NCBI GenBank assembly: GCA_965116345.1
Contig: OZ220680.1
Location: forward strand, 4,092,001 to 4,156,000
Origin: VXYL01 sp965116345
GTDB taxonomy: Bacteria; Pseudomonadota; Gammaproteobacteria; Pseudomonadales; Azotimanducaceae
Direction: 5' to 3'
DNA: 64,000 bases
The position numbers were made by a program, and so were the translations under genes. This document shows, in pieces, positions 47,612 to 54,579 of this stretch. Each line of letters starts with the position of its first letter. Position 1 is the first letter of the stretch. The notes under the pieces were generated by a model. The model was given only the letters and a program-made list of their open reading frames with translations. It made no database searches and was not told the DNA's origin.

Positions 47612-47850
47612 CCGCTGCGGACAAGTGTGATGGCCGGCAAAGCGGCCGCGGACATTGAAAGGGACTGCGTTGGCTTCATCCATCGGTACCGGCGACGATG
47701 TCGGAAACCGGGACGGCAATGTTCTCTGGCAACTGCCCGAGAGCCGGGAATGGGACCGCCTTGGCGCATTCATCACGTTATTCTGCAGACCGTGCTGCGC
47801 TCGGCACGACTATTGTCGTGAGTACGCGCATGGTCGGTCCGACGAAGTCG

Positions 47851-47887
47851 TTGAACAGACTATCGCCTTGTGTATATTGATACACAA
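47851..47887 (+). promoter_or_regulatory. hicAB promoter with palindromic operator
   Basis: A -35-like TTGAAC (47851-47856) and a -10-like TATATT (47873-47878) are 16 bp apart. A perfect inverted repeat TTGTGTAT-ATTG-ATACACAA (47868-47887) covers the -10 box. This is the expected position for autorepression by the DNA-binding C-terminus of HicB. Assignment as operator is inference from position and symmetry. Confidence 0.7.
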
Positions 47888-47897
47888 AGAGGAGGAG

Positions 47898-48092
47898 GTG
47901 TTGGAACGGAACAGTGGCAAGCTCATCCGCATGCTCCAACAGGACGGCTGGGAGCATGTGGGCACCAAGGGGAGCCACTGGCAGTTCAGGCACCCTGCCA
48001 AACGGGGGCGGGTCACGATACCGCACCCGAACAAGGACATTCCGCACGGTACCGTGGCGTCGATCTACCGGCAGGCGGGATGGAAAGCGTAA
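47898..48092 (+). CDS. hicA: HicA-family mRNA interferase toxin
   Basis: A 64-residue protein with the dsRBD-like HicA fold: KLIRMLQQDGWEHVGTKGSH, then W-Q-F-R-H-P, then V-T-I-P-H-P-N-K-D-I-P-H-G-T and the C-terminal S-I-Y-R-Q-A-G-W-K. His27 in GSH is the catalytic residue of the family. HicA cleaves mRNA and tmRNA when not bound by HicB. The open frame extends upstream to 47655, but length, homology and a strong AGAGGAGG site just upstream favour the GTG at 47898 or the TTG at 47901. hicB starts 14 bp after the stop, so the two form an operon in toxin-antitoxin order. The toxin looks complete. Confidence 0.9.
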   Translation: MLERNSGKLIRMLQQDGWEHVGTKGSHWQFRHPAKRGRVTIPHPNKDIPHGTVASIYRQAGWKA

Positions 48093-48105
48093 GGAGGACG
48101 GGACG

Positions 48106-48507
48106 ATGCGCTACGTATCCTTCATCCACCGGGACGAGGCGGGCTACGGTGTCAGCTTTCCCGACTTCCCCGGCTGCGTGTCCGTCGGCGACACAGTCGA
48201 TGACGCCGTTCGCCACGGCGGCGAAGCCTTGGCCTTCCACGTCGAGGGGCTTGCAGAGAACGGCGAGGCGATTCCGGCGCCACGCACGATCGACGCCATC
48301 AAAGCCGACCCGGAACTGGCGGCATGGCGGCGCGAGGCAGACCTCGTGCTGATCCCACTTCTTCTCGACTGGGGATCTTCACGGCGGGTCAACATCTCCC
48401 TCGACCGCGGACTTCTGGAAGCCATCGACGACGAGGCCAGACAGCGCCGGATGACCCGTTCGGCATTCCTGGCGACGGCGGCCCGACGGGAGATCGAGGC
48501 TACGTAA
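48106..48507 (+). CDS. hicB: HicB-family antitoxin with ribbon-helix-helix C-terminus
   Basis: A 133-residue antitoxin that neutralises HicA and autoregulates the operon. Residues 1-65 form the partly degraded RNase H-like HicB domain (MRYVSFIHRDEAGYGVSFPD, F-P-G-C-V-S-V-G-D-T). The C-terminus (about 92-128, RRVNISLDRGLLEAIDDEAR, then R-R-M-T-R-S-A-F-L) is a ribbon-helix-helix DNA-binding domain that would bind the palindrome at 47868-47887. The ATG has an AGGAGG site 8-9 bases upstream. Intact by sequence. Confidence 0.92.
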   Translation: MRYVSFIHRDEAGYGVSFPDFPGCVSVGDTVDDAVRHGGEALAFHVEGLAENGEAIPAPRTIDAIKADPELAAWRREADLVLIPLLLDWGSSRRVNISLDRGLLEAIDDEARQRRMTRSAFLATAARREIEAT

Positions 48508-48616
48508 CCTCGAGCTAGAGGCGAGGCGATGAGGGCCATGGTGAGCGGCACGGCTAGTCGGGTGAGAAGTGTGGGATCGGGTGGTTCCGGTCGCGACTGA
48601 TGAGACGAGAGGAACG

Positions 48617-48957
48617 ATGAGGCATCGACGAATCCCAGACGAAGCGTGGGGCGAGTTCACAGTTCGGCTAGTGGCACGCGAGGACGGGAGGTTTGATGGC
48701 ATCGCGTACCGCAAAGGCAGGAGCGCGGAGGCGAAAGTTCGCGGCGAGCAGTACGAGACCGAATCCGAGGTCCGGGGGCGTCTCAAGCAGGAGGTATTGC
48801 AGTGCCATCCCGACTGGATCGGCTACGCAGGTGCGGTGGAGTTTTTCCGCAGGCACTTCCCTAACGGCTTCGAGGACCAAAACTACCTAGAGCAGGAGAG
48901 ATGTTACAAGTGGGACGCTAAGCGTCTGCTGGACGATGCGGTCCCGTTGGACTCGGC
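48617..48957 (+). pseudogene. 5' half of conserved hypothetical gene split by the RIT element
   Basis: The ATG at 48617 follows GAGAGGAACG. It encodes about 114 residues before the RIT inverted repeat (FTVRLVAREDGRFDGIAYRK ... HPDWIGYAGAVEFFRRHFPN ... NYLEQERCYKWDAKRLLDDA, VPLDSA). I recognise this as the N-terminal part of an unnamed conserved family whose C-terminal part (RTNLLSWFE ... HMFLKPEVTK ... DLQSFIWVVGAY) lies at 52373-52849 in the same frame phase. The frame runs on into the element to a stop at 49042, adding about 28 foreign residues. Function unknown. The interruption is seen directly; whether any product is made is unknown. Confidence 0.82.
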
Positions 48958-48985
48958 CACTATGCCGACGTTCGGATTATGCCGA
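48958..48985 (+). repeat. RIT left terminal inverted repeat
   Basis: 28 bp starting CACTATGCCGACG and ending GGATTATGCCGA. The reverse complement of the right repeat differs at one base. Confidence 0.9.
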
Positions 48986-49043
48986 GCCGCCGGCGCGGTC
49001 CGTTGCCCGCTCTGGCACCGGCGGCACGGTGTATCGGCATAAT

Positions 49044-50039
49044 CTACAACGCTTCCAGGAAGGCGAGCAGTTCGTCGGTTGCATGGAACCGCCGACCGTC
49101 GTCCGCCACGGGACGGGTACGCGCCAGGGCGCGCTCCTTCAACGTGATGTCGGCATGGACGTACATCTGGGTGGTTTCCACACGCTCGTGTCCCAGCCAG
49201 AGGGCGATGACGGTGCGGTCCACGCCATTGTGCAGAAGCTCCATGGCGGCGGTGTGCCTCAGAACGTGCGGCGTGACGCGCTTGTTTGCCAACGTGGGGC
49301 ACGTTTGCGCGGCGACGGCAGTGTATTTGCGCACGATGCGTTCCACGGCATCCCGGCTCAACGGTGTTCTTCGCGTGGTCGTGAACAGCGGATCGTCCGG
49401 GCCGCCTCCGTGCTCGTCGATCCAGCGGCGCAAGGCCTCGCGGCTGTCCGAACGGAGCGGCGTGGCGCGCTCCTTGCGGCCCTTGCCCGTGCATCTGACA
49501 TGGGCGCCCGTCCCGAGATGAACGTCGCACACGCGCAGACCGATGGCTTCGGAGACGCGCAAGCCCGTCTGGAGCATCACCAGCAGCAGCGTCCGGTCGC
49601 GGCGGCCGAACCAGGTGGCGTCCGGGCTCGCCACGAGGGCCTCCACCTCGTTGCGTGCAAGGAAGTCCACGACGGGCTTGTCGTGGCGTTTCGTCGGGAT
49701 CGCCAGAACCTGCTGGCAGTGCAGCAGAAGCTGTGGCTCGTTGACCGCGACGTAGTTGAAGAACGAGCGGATCGCGGCCAGCCGCGCGTTCCGGGTCCGT
49801 GCGCTGTTGCCGCGCGCCTCCTCGCAGAAGGAGAGGAAGTCTCCGACGAGGTCCGCATCGAGGTCCGCGATCAGAAGTTCCGTAGGCGCGCGACCGAGGC
49901 GGTCCTGGGCGAAGCCGAGCAGGAGCCGGAACGTGTCGCGGTAGCTCGACACGGTGTTCGGGCTCGCCTGCATCTGCGTGAGCAGCCGCTCCGTGAAGAA
50001 GCGCTGGAGATGGGCTGGTAGTCGGCGGGTCTCCATCAT
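49044..50039 (-). CDS. ritC: RIT tyrosine recombinase C (third gene)
   Basis: A 331-residue site-specific tyrosine recombinase. An N-terminal SAM-like core-binding domain (TERLLTQMQASPNTVSSYRD) is followed by the catalytic domain: Arg in MLQTGLRVSEAIGL, the HxxR box HVLRHT, the LGH box LWLGHERVE, and nucleophile Tyr in TTQMYVHAD. The frame is open far upstream (to 51035), but the ATG at 50039 overlaps the stop of the preceding gene by 4 bp (ATGA), which implies translational coupling and fixes the start. The stop lies directly beside the inner TCGGCATAAT repeat (49034-49043). Acts with the other two recombinases in moving the element; each one's individual role is unknown. Confidence 0.92.
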   Translation of the reverse strand: MMETRRLPAHLQRFFTERLLTQMQASPNTVSSYRDTFRLLLGFAQDRLGRAPTELLIADLDADLVGDFLSFCEEARGNSARTRNARLAAIRSFFNYVAVNEPQLLLHCQQVLAIPTKRHDKPVVDFLARNEVEALVASPDATWFGRRDRTLLLVMLQTGLRVSEAIGLRVCDVHLGTGAHVRCTGKGRKERATPLRSDSREALRRWIDEHGGGPDDPLFTTTRRTPLSRDAVERIVRKYTAVAAQTCPTLANKRVTPHVLRHTAAMELLHNGVDRTVIALWLGHERVETTQMYVHADITLKERALARTRPVADDGRRFHATDELLAFLEAL

Positions 50040-50980
50040 GGCGAGATCTCCCGGTGGCGGGCCTCCGCCCGTTCCGCTGCCAGCTGCAGGAGTTCCGGGA
50101 CCGCTTCGATGTACCAGTACGTGTGCTCCGGCTTGGTGTGACCGAGATAGGCGCTGAGCCGGTACATCTCGCGGTCGATGTCCCGTCCCTCGCGGAACCA
50201 GTCGAGCATGGTGTGAACGGCGAACGTGTGGCGCAGGTCGTGGATGCGCGGTCCGGTGCCGTTGTTCCGCCGTTCGGAGATCCTCCTGATCCCGATGCGA
50301 TGACTCGCACGGGCGAAGTTGTAGCGGGCTCCCGCATCGCCGGCCGGTTGCCCGTCTTCCCTGACGAAGAACCGCGGCGAGTCCGTGTCGGTCAGCCGGT
50401 CGCGCTCGGCGGCGTAGTGCGCCAGTCGAGCGACCGCGCAGGATCTCACGGGGATGGATCGCTCGCCTCCGTTCTTCGACCGCCGGATGTGGAGGATGCC
50501 GCCATCGAGATCGACGTCGCGGCGTTCCAGGCGGAGCGCTTCGCTGATGCGCATCCCGGTCACGGCGATCAGCCCGAAGAGCGTCTGGTGGAGCAGTGCG
50601 CGCAGCCCGTGCGGCGACCCGAGTCGCCCGGCCTCGTCGACCAGTTGTGCAAGTTGCCGCTGCGTGTAGATGTAGGGCTTCGAGCGCACCGGCCGTGCCG
50701 GGATCAGTCCGGCGGGCGGCACCTCGGTGCGGTCGTCGCGCGTCTGCAGCCACGCTGCGAAGCCTCGCACCATGCCGAGGCGGTGGCCCCAGGTGGCGTT
50801 GCTGGCGTTGCCGTAGTGGTTTCGCCACGCCAGGAAGAGTTCCGTCGAGATGTGGTGGCATCCCACGCTGCCGGCGTATTCGACGAACTTGCGCAGGACG
50901 AACTCGGCGGTCGAGAGGTCGTAGCCCAGGCTGCGCCGCGTTGCGAGGTAGTCGTTCAGGTGTTGGGCCATCCTGGTCAT
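50036..50980 (-). CDS. ritB: RIT tyrosine recombinase B (second gene)
   Basis: A 314-residue tyrosine recombinase. The N-terminal core-binding region (MTRMAQHLNDYLATRRSLGY) is followed by catalytic motifs: Arg in AVTGMRISEALRL, HxxR box HDLRHTFA, LGH in YLGHTKPEHTYWY and the final Tyr in that same segment. All catalytic positions are present. The ATG overlaps the stop of recombinase A by 4 bp and its own stop overlaps the start of recombinase C by 4 bp, so the three form one translationally coupled operon. Confidence 0.93.
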   Translation of the reverse strand: MTRMAQHLNDYLATRRSLGYDLSTAEFVLRKFVEYAGSVGCHHISTELFLAWRNHYGNASNATWGHRLGMVRGFAAWLQTRDDRTEVPPAGLIPARPVRSKPYIYTQRQLAQLVDEAGRLGSPHGLRALLHQTLFGLIAVTGMRISEALRLERRDVDLDGGILHIRRSKNGGERSIPVRSCAVARLAHYAAERDRLTDTDSPRFFVREDGQPAGDAGARYNFARASHRIGIRRISERRNNGTGPRIHDLRHTFAVHTMLDWFREGRDIDREMYRLSAYLGHTKPEHTYWYIEAVPELLQLAAERAEARHREISP

Positions 50981-52203
50981 TGGCGGTCTCCCTCCGTCGG
51001 CCAGGGGCGGGAGATCGACCGGAGCGCGTCCACATCGTGCTGCGCGTAGATCGTCGTGGTCTTCGGCGACCGGTGCCGCAGCACGTCCCCTATCTCCTCC
51101 AGCGATGCCCCCTTGCGGAGCATGTCCGTGGCAAGGCTGTGCCGCAGGACATGCGCTCCCACGTGCGATCGGGGCGGCGTGACGCCGGTTGCCTCGTACG
51201 CCTCCGCGAGCATCAGGCGCACCCGCGCGCGCCTGAGCCGGCCGAACGGCACCTTCGTGGAGACGAACAGGGCGCGGTCGTGGCCCCGTCGTTCATGGCG
51301 GATGTAGTCGACGATCGCCTCGCCGACATCCGCGGGTAGTGGCATGCGGTCGTGCAGGCGCCCTTTGCCGCGGACCAGGATTTCTCCGGCGCGCCAATCG
51401 ATGTCCTCGAGTTCGATGCCGACCACCTCGGGTTCGCGCAGCCCGAGTCTGGCCATGGTCAGGACCATGGCGTAGTTCCTCTTCGCCTCCCTGCCGCGCT
51501 GCCCGACCGCCGCTACCACGCGGCTCACCTCGGCAGGCGTGAGGTGGCGCGGGATCCTCCTCGGCACACCTTTCACGGAGGGAACGGCCTTGCTCAGATC
51601 GCGCTCCGTCCGACCGCTCCACAACAGGAACCGGAACAGGTTGCGCAGATGCGAAGGCATTTCCCGGTTCCGGCTCCCGGCAGCTCGCACCGTCGCCATG
51701 AAGGCGGTGATGTCGTCCGGCACGATGTCCCGGGCATCGCCGAACTCGTCGCCGAACCGGAACGCGAGAAAGCGGTCGTGGACCCTGAGACATGCGTAAA
51801 TCGTGCTGTCTGCGAGCCCGCGCACCTGCTTGAGGTAGCGCCGGTACTCGCGGCGCTGGCAGGCCGGCGGCGACATGTCCACGGCGACCGCATCCGGCGG
51901 GGCGCCGGCATGCTCGATCAGGTATTCCCGGAACTTGTGCATGCAGCGGCGCGCGTACCGCTGGCTGATCGGCGCCAGCCCGGCCGCGACCTCCGAGAAC
52001 AGGGGAAGAGCCGCCTCCTCGTCGAGTTGCCGCGGCGACATGCCGCGCGTCTCCATGGCTTCCGCCACCGCGCTGGCGAGTCGGCTGTGCCGCAACACCA
52101 CGGGGCCGCAGTACCCCGCCGTGTCGATCTGTCGGGCGAAGCCCTCTACGTGGCGCTCGAGCTCGCTCGGTGCACCGCGATCCTTGGTGCTGATGGATTT
52201 CAT
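50977..52203 (-). CDS. ritA: RIT tyrosine recombinase A (first gene)
   Basis: A 408-residue tyrosine recombinase and the longest of the trio, as usual for the first RIT gene. A long N-terminal region precedes the core-binding and catalytic domains. Catalytic residues: Arg in ARLGLREPEVVG, His351 and Arg354 in HVLRHS, His377 in VLRHRSPKTT and Tyr386 in TTIYAQHD. The ATG at 52203 has a GAAGGA ribosome-binding site. Both the site and the start codon are inside a predicted hairpin (52201-52239), so translation is probably controlled. It heads the operon and would set the level of all three recombinases. Confidence 0.92.
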   Translation of the reverse strand: MKSISTKDRGAPSELERHVEGFARQIDTAGYCGPVVLRHSRLASAVAEAMETRGMSPRQLDEEAALPLFSEVAAGLAPISQRYARRCMHKFREYLIEHAGAPPDAVAVDMSPPACQRREYRRYLKQVRGLADSTIYACLRVHDRFLAFRFGDEFGDARDIVPDDITAFMATVRAAGSRNREMPSHLRNLFRFLLWSGRTERDLSKAVPSVKGVPRRIPRHLTPAEVSRVVAAVGQRGREAKRNYAMVLTMARLGLREPEVVGIELEDIDWRAGEILVRGKGRLHDRMPLPADVGEAIVDYIRHERRGHDRALFVSTKVPFGRLRRARVRLMLAEAYEATGVTPPRSHVGAHVLRHSLATDMLRKGASLEEIGDVLRHRSPKTTTIYAQHDVDALRSISRPWPTEGDRQ

Positions 52204-52239
52204 AGGTTTTTTCCTTCACTTGGGAAGGAGCAACCTATG
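52201..52239 (-). promoter_or_regulatory. Hairpin sequestering the ritA ribosome-binding site and start codon; -35-like box beside it
   Basis: On the minus strand the leader reads CATAGGTT - GC - TCCTTC - CCAAGT - GAAGGA - AAA - AACCTATG, the last three bases being the ritA start codon. CATAGGTT pairs perfectly with AACCTATG (8 bp) and TCCTTC with the GAAGGA ribosome-binding site (6 bp), around a 6-nt loop. A consensus -35 TTGACA (52243-52238) overlaps the outer arm. No convincing -10 follows at 16-18 bp (AGTGAA). Confidence 0.7.
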
Positions 52240-52321
52240 TCAACGCGCTGCCCGCGCCACCTCGATTATGCCGCGTCGTCTAGCACAATCGTCCGAACTC
52301 CATGAGCACTGCGGGAGTGGA

Positions 52322-52349
52322 TCGGCATAATCCGAAAGTCGGCATAGTG
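52322..52349 (+). repeat. RIT right terminal inverted repeat
   Basis: 28 bp starting TCGGCATAATCCGAAAG. It is the reverse complement of 48958-48985 with one mismatch. Confidence 0.9.
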
Positions 52350-52379
52350 CCCATTATGCCGATATCGGCATAATGGGCA
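52348..52379. repeat. Perfect 32-bp palindrome at the right RIT junction
   Basis: Self-complementary from TGCCCATTATGCCGAT to ATCGGCATAATGGGCA. It contains two more head-to-head copies of the ATTATGCCGA motif found in both RIT ends. No counterpart exists at the left junction. Confidence 0.85.
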
Positions 52380-52849
52380 TTGCAGGAGATGGATTCGCCG
52401 AGGAGGCACGCCAGGCATTCCATCGAACCAATCTGCTCTCGTGGTTTGAGTTGATGCGGGTGGACGATGTGCTGCAGGGCGACCGGAACGACTCGTTCGT
52501 GAGCGGTGCAGCGGCCTTCGCATCGGGGGAGATGGAGGCGGGGCTTCGAAGGATGGCCGGCGCCGCGAAGCCTCACGACGCGGCCAAGTGGACAGTGCTT
52601 ACGTACCTCCCGTTCCTTTGGGCGCCGGATGAGCACATGTTCCTCAAGCCCGAAGTCACGAAGCTCTTCGCAGACCGGGTCGGGCATGAGTTTGCGTTTC
52701 GGTACCGGGCCGACCTCGACCTCGACGTGTACAAAAGCCTGTTGGACCTTGTGGCTCGCACGAGAGAGGCACTCGAGGAGCTACGACCGCGCGATAACGT
52801 TGACCTACAGAGCTTCATCTGGGTCGTTGGCGCATATTCGGAGCCGTAG
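52373..52849 (+). pseudogene. 3' half of conserved hypothetical gene split by the RIT element
   Basis: About 158 codons continue the family begun at 48617: GDGFAEEARQAFHRTNLLSW, F-E-L-M-R-V, AAKPHDAAKWTVLTYLPFLW, A-P-D-E-H-M-F-L-K-P-E-V-T-K, and the terminal RPRDNVDLQSFIWVVGAYSE. The codon phase matches the 5' half, so precise removal of the element would give one frame of about 275 residues. The ATG at 52373 lies in the junction palindrome and is probably accidental. Function unknown. The aromatic and charged C-terminal blocks are the family's conserved core as I remember it. Confidence 0.8.
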
Positions 52850-52860
52850 CGCAACGTGAT

Positions 52861-52874
52861 TGGCGGAGAGGGAG
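52861..52874 (-). other. Possible tRNA-Ser 3'-end remnant (attachment-site-like)
   Basis: On the minus strand the 14 bases read CTCCCTCTCCGCCA, the typical 3' acceptor end of a serine tRNA with encoded CCA. No tRNA body follows. It lies about 150 bp from a P4-type integrase fragment, a class that often inserts at tRNA 3' ends. The same bases also form a short hairpin (TGGCGG/CCGCCA), so chance or a weak terminator is equally possible. Confidence 0.3.
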
Positions 52875-53027
52875 ACCGCCATAACACGGATTGATGGTCC
52901 CCTCTCTAGACCTCGCAAAGTTCACTTAACAATCTGATAAACATACGTTTTTAGTCTCTTGACGTCTCTCAGAGATGCGCGCATACTTCCCATAATTGTG
53001 ATAACGGAAGTGATAGCACATCGAGCG

Positions 53028-53216
53028 ATGAAACGCCCCAAGCGACTCTCCGCCACCTTCGTCAATACCGTCAACGTTCCCGGCCGTTACGGCGATGGAC
53101 GTGGCGGACACGGCCTGAGCCTTCTTGTGAAGGAAGCCTCCACCGGCGGCTTCTCCAAGTCATGGGCGCAGAGGATACGCCTCGACGGCAAGGCCGCCAA
53201 CGTGGGTCTTGGCGCC
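53028..53216 (+). pseudogene. P4-type tyrosine integrase, N-terminal fragment (Arm DNA-binding domain)
   Basis: About 63 residues from the ATG at 53028: KRLSATFVNTVNVPGRYGDG, R-G-G-H-G-L-S-L-L-V, S-K-S-W-A-Q-R-I-R-L-D-G-K-A-A-N-V-G-L-G. This is the DUF4102-type arm-binding N-terminus of P4/DLP-like integrases. The sequence enters the left inverted repeat of the ISKra4 element at 53217, and I find no continuation (Y-P-x-x-T-L-x-x-A-R) after the element's other end. The rest was deleted rather than merely separated. It marks a former genomic island end. Confidence 0.85.
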
Positions 53217-53244
53217 GGGTGCACGTCAGATTTGTGAGATGAGG

Positions 53245-54579
53245 CTACTGGGCGCATGCGCGGCGCTCCCAGAAGTCGTCGAAGCGATTGCCGAGGATGG
53301 CGCAACGGAGAGCGAGGATGGCGTTGGCGCCGTCGACGGTCCAGTGCATGCCGCCGCGCTTGAGGCGGCTGCCGACGACGTTCTTGCAGGCGCCCTCGAC
53401 GACGCCGGTGGCGACGCACAGTCCGATGGCGCGGAACTTCGGGTAGCGCATGCGGTGTCGGTTGCCGTCGATGTAGGCGATGCACCTGCGGGCGTCTTCG
53501 CAGGAGTCGGCATGGGTGCGCAGGGCGTCGAGGATGTCGTCGAGGCGGCCTTGGTCGAGTTCTTCGTGTCGTGTCTTTCCCCACCGGTCGGCGAGATCGG
53601 TGCCGGCGCCGTAGATGGCCTTGCCGACCTCGGACAGATGCTCCCTGGCGTGCCATATGTCGACGATCTGGATGGCGCCGGGGGCGTGCTCGTCGGCCCA
53701 GTTCCATATCCAGGGCGCGCCGTCGCCGAGGACCACGCGGCGCGGGGCACCGTCGAAGCATCGCCTTTCGGCCTCGCGCAGGGCGCGGCGGGCGAACGGC
53801 GCCGGGTTCGGGTCGGTGTCGCGGCCGGCGACGGTCTCGATGGCGGCGCTGTAGGTGGCCGAGCCGGGATCGCGCACGGGGCGGCCGTCCCGGTCGAGCG
53901 TCTCGGCCGACCAGACCGCGACGATCTTGGCCTCGCGCGTCTTGGCGGAGCCGTCGGGCTGCTTGCCTTGGCGGCCGGCGGTCTCTTCCTTGCGCACCGG
54001 CACGCCGGTGCCGTCGAGCCCGAGATAGAGGGTGTGCGCATCGGTGGGTTCGGGCGCGACGACGGCCAACTCGTCGGCGGCGATCGCGCGCCCGAGCGCC
54101 TCGGCGTGGCGCTCCGCCGACTTGGCGTCGATGTCGAGTCCCGCCAGTTCGCGCAGCAGGACGCTGGTCTCGGCGAAGCTGACGCGGCCGGCGGCGACGC
54201 CGGTCATGCGCAGCGCCGCCGGCGACAGCGACGTGCCGGCCAGGCCGAGTTCGCGGTCGCGCGGCGCGAAGCCGGCGCCGCAGTCGTCGCAGTGATACCA
54301 GGCGCGCTCAAGAACGATCTCGCCGAGCGCGCTGACGAAGGTCTTGCGCCGGCGACCGGCGTAGCGGGCGCGCGCGCCGCACGCGCAGGGCAGCCGCGCC
54401 CCGGCCGCGTCGGAACGGTCGGCGTTGAGGCGCGCCGCAACGGCCCTCCCCACGACCGCGAGCGCCAGCCGCCGCGCCGCCGTCTCGACCGCCTCGAAGT
54501 CGACGCCGTCCGCGATCCCCGCACCGATCAGCCGCTCGACCTCGCCGCCGATCTCCGCCGCGACGGTTGCCGCGAAGCC
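53245..54579 (-). CDS. ISKra4-family transposase (orfB, made by -1 frameshift)
   Basis: The DDE transposase body, about 445 residues. A zinc-ribbon region (LPCACGARARYAGRR ... YHCDDCGAGF) precedes the RNase H-like catalytic core, with Asp in LYLGLDGTGVPVRK, Asp in RRVVLGDGAPWIWNW and the likely Glu in ATGVVEGACK. The frame has no good start of its own. Upstream of about 54590 it is only the shadow of orfA, so I infer it is translated by -1 frameshifting at the heptamer 54585-54579. It ends at 53245, a few bases from the left inverted repeat. It catalyses transposition; no inactivating change was seen. Confidence 0.88.
   Translation of the reverse strand, partial: GFAATVAAEIGGEVERLIGAGIADGVDFEAVETAARRLALAVVGRAVAARLNADRSDAAGARLPCACGARARYAGRRRKTFVSALGEIVLERAWYHCDDCGAGFAPRDRELGLAGTSLSPAALRMTGVAAGRVSFAETSVLLRELAGLDIDAKSAERHAEALGRAIAADELAVVAPEPTDAHTLYLGLDGTGVPVRKEETAGRQGKQPDGSAKTREAKIVAVWSAETLDRDGRPVRDPGSATYSAAIETVAGRDTDPNPAPFARRALREAERRCFDGAPRRVVLGDGAPWIWNWADEHAPGAIQIVDIWHAREHLSEVGKAIYGAGTDLADRWGKTRHEELDQGRLDDILDALRTHADSCEDARRCIAYIDGNRHRMRYPKFRAIGLCVATGVVEGACKNVVGSRLKRGGMHWTVDGANAILALRCAILGNRFDDFWERRACAQ

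Larger units (their letters stand above)
48958..52349 (-). mobile_element. RIT element (recombinase-in-trio), about 3.39 kb
   Basis: Three overlapping minus-strand tyrosine recombinase genes are flanked by 28-bp terminal inverted repeats (48958-48985 and 52322-52349, 27 of 28 identical). Each end also carries an inner inverted copy of the TCGGCATAAT motif about 50 bp inside (49034-49043; 52265-52273 partial). This organisation, three different recombinases always in one order with 4-bp overlaps, is that of RIT elements. It sits inside an otherwise recognisable gene, so it inserted there. It may extend to 52379 if the palindrome at its right edge belongs to it. Confidence 0.88.

Noticed and set aside
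6113..46000. Tandem array as a CRISPR or non-coding satellite
   Set aside because: Units are coding, frame-preserving and domain-sized with conserved protein motifs; there is no short identical repeat with unique spacers.
47632..47647. GGCCG-GCAAAG-CGGCC hairpin as terminator of the giant gene
   Set aside because: Only a 5-bp stem and no U-tract; too weak to call.
47655..47897. Upstream ATG start giving a 145-residue HicA
   Set aside because: The extra 81 residues match nothing and contain the promoter and operator; normal HicA length and the AGAGGAGG site support 47898/47901.
50040..51035. Upstream extension of the third RIT recombinase to 663 residues
   Set aside because: It overlaps the whole of recombinase B out of frame; the 4-bp ATGA overlap start at 50039 gives a normal-length protein.
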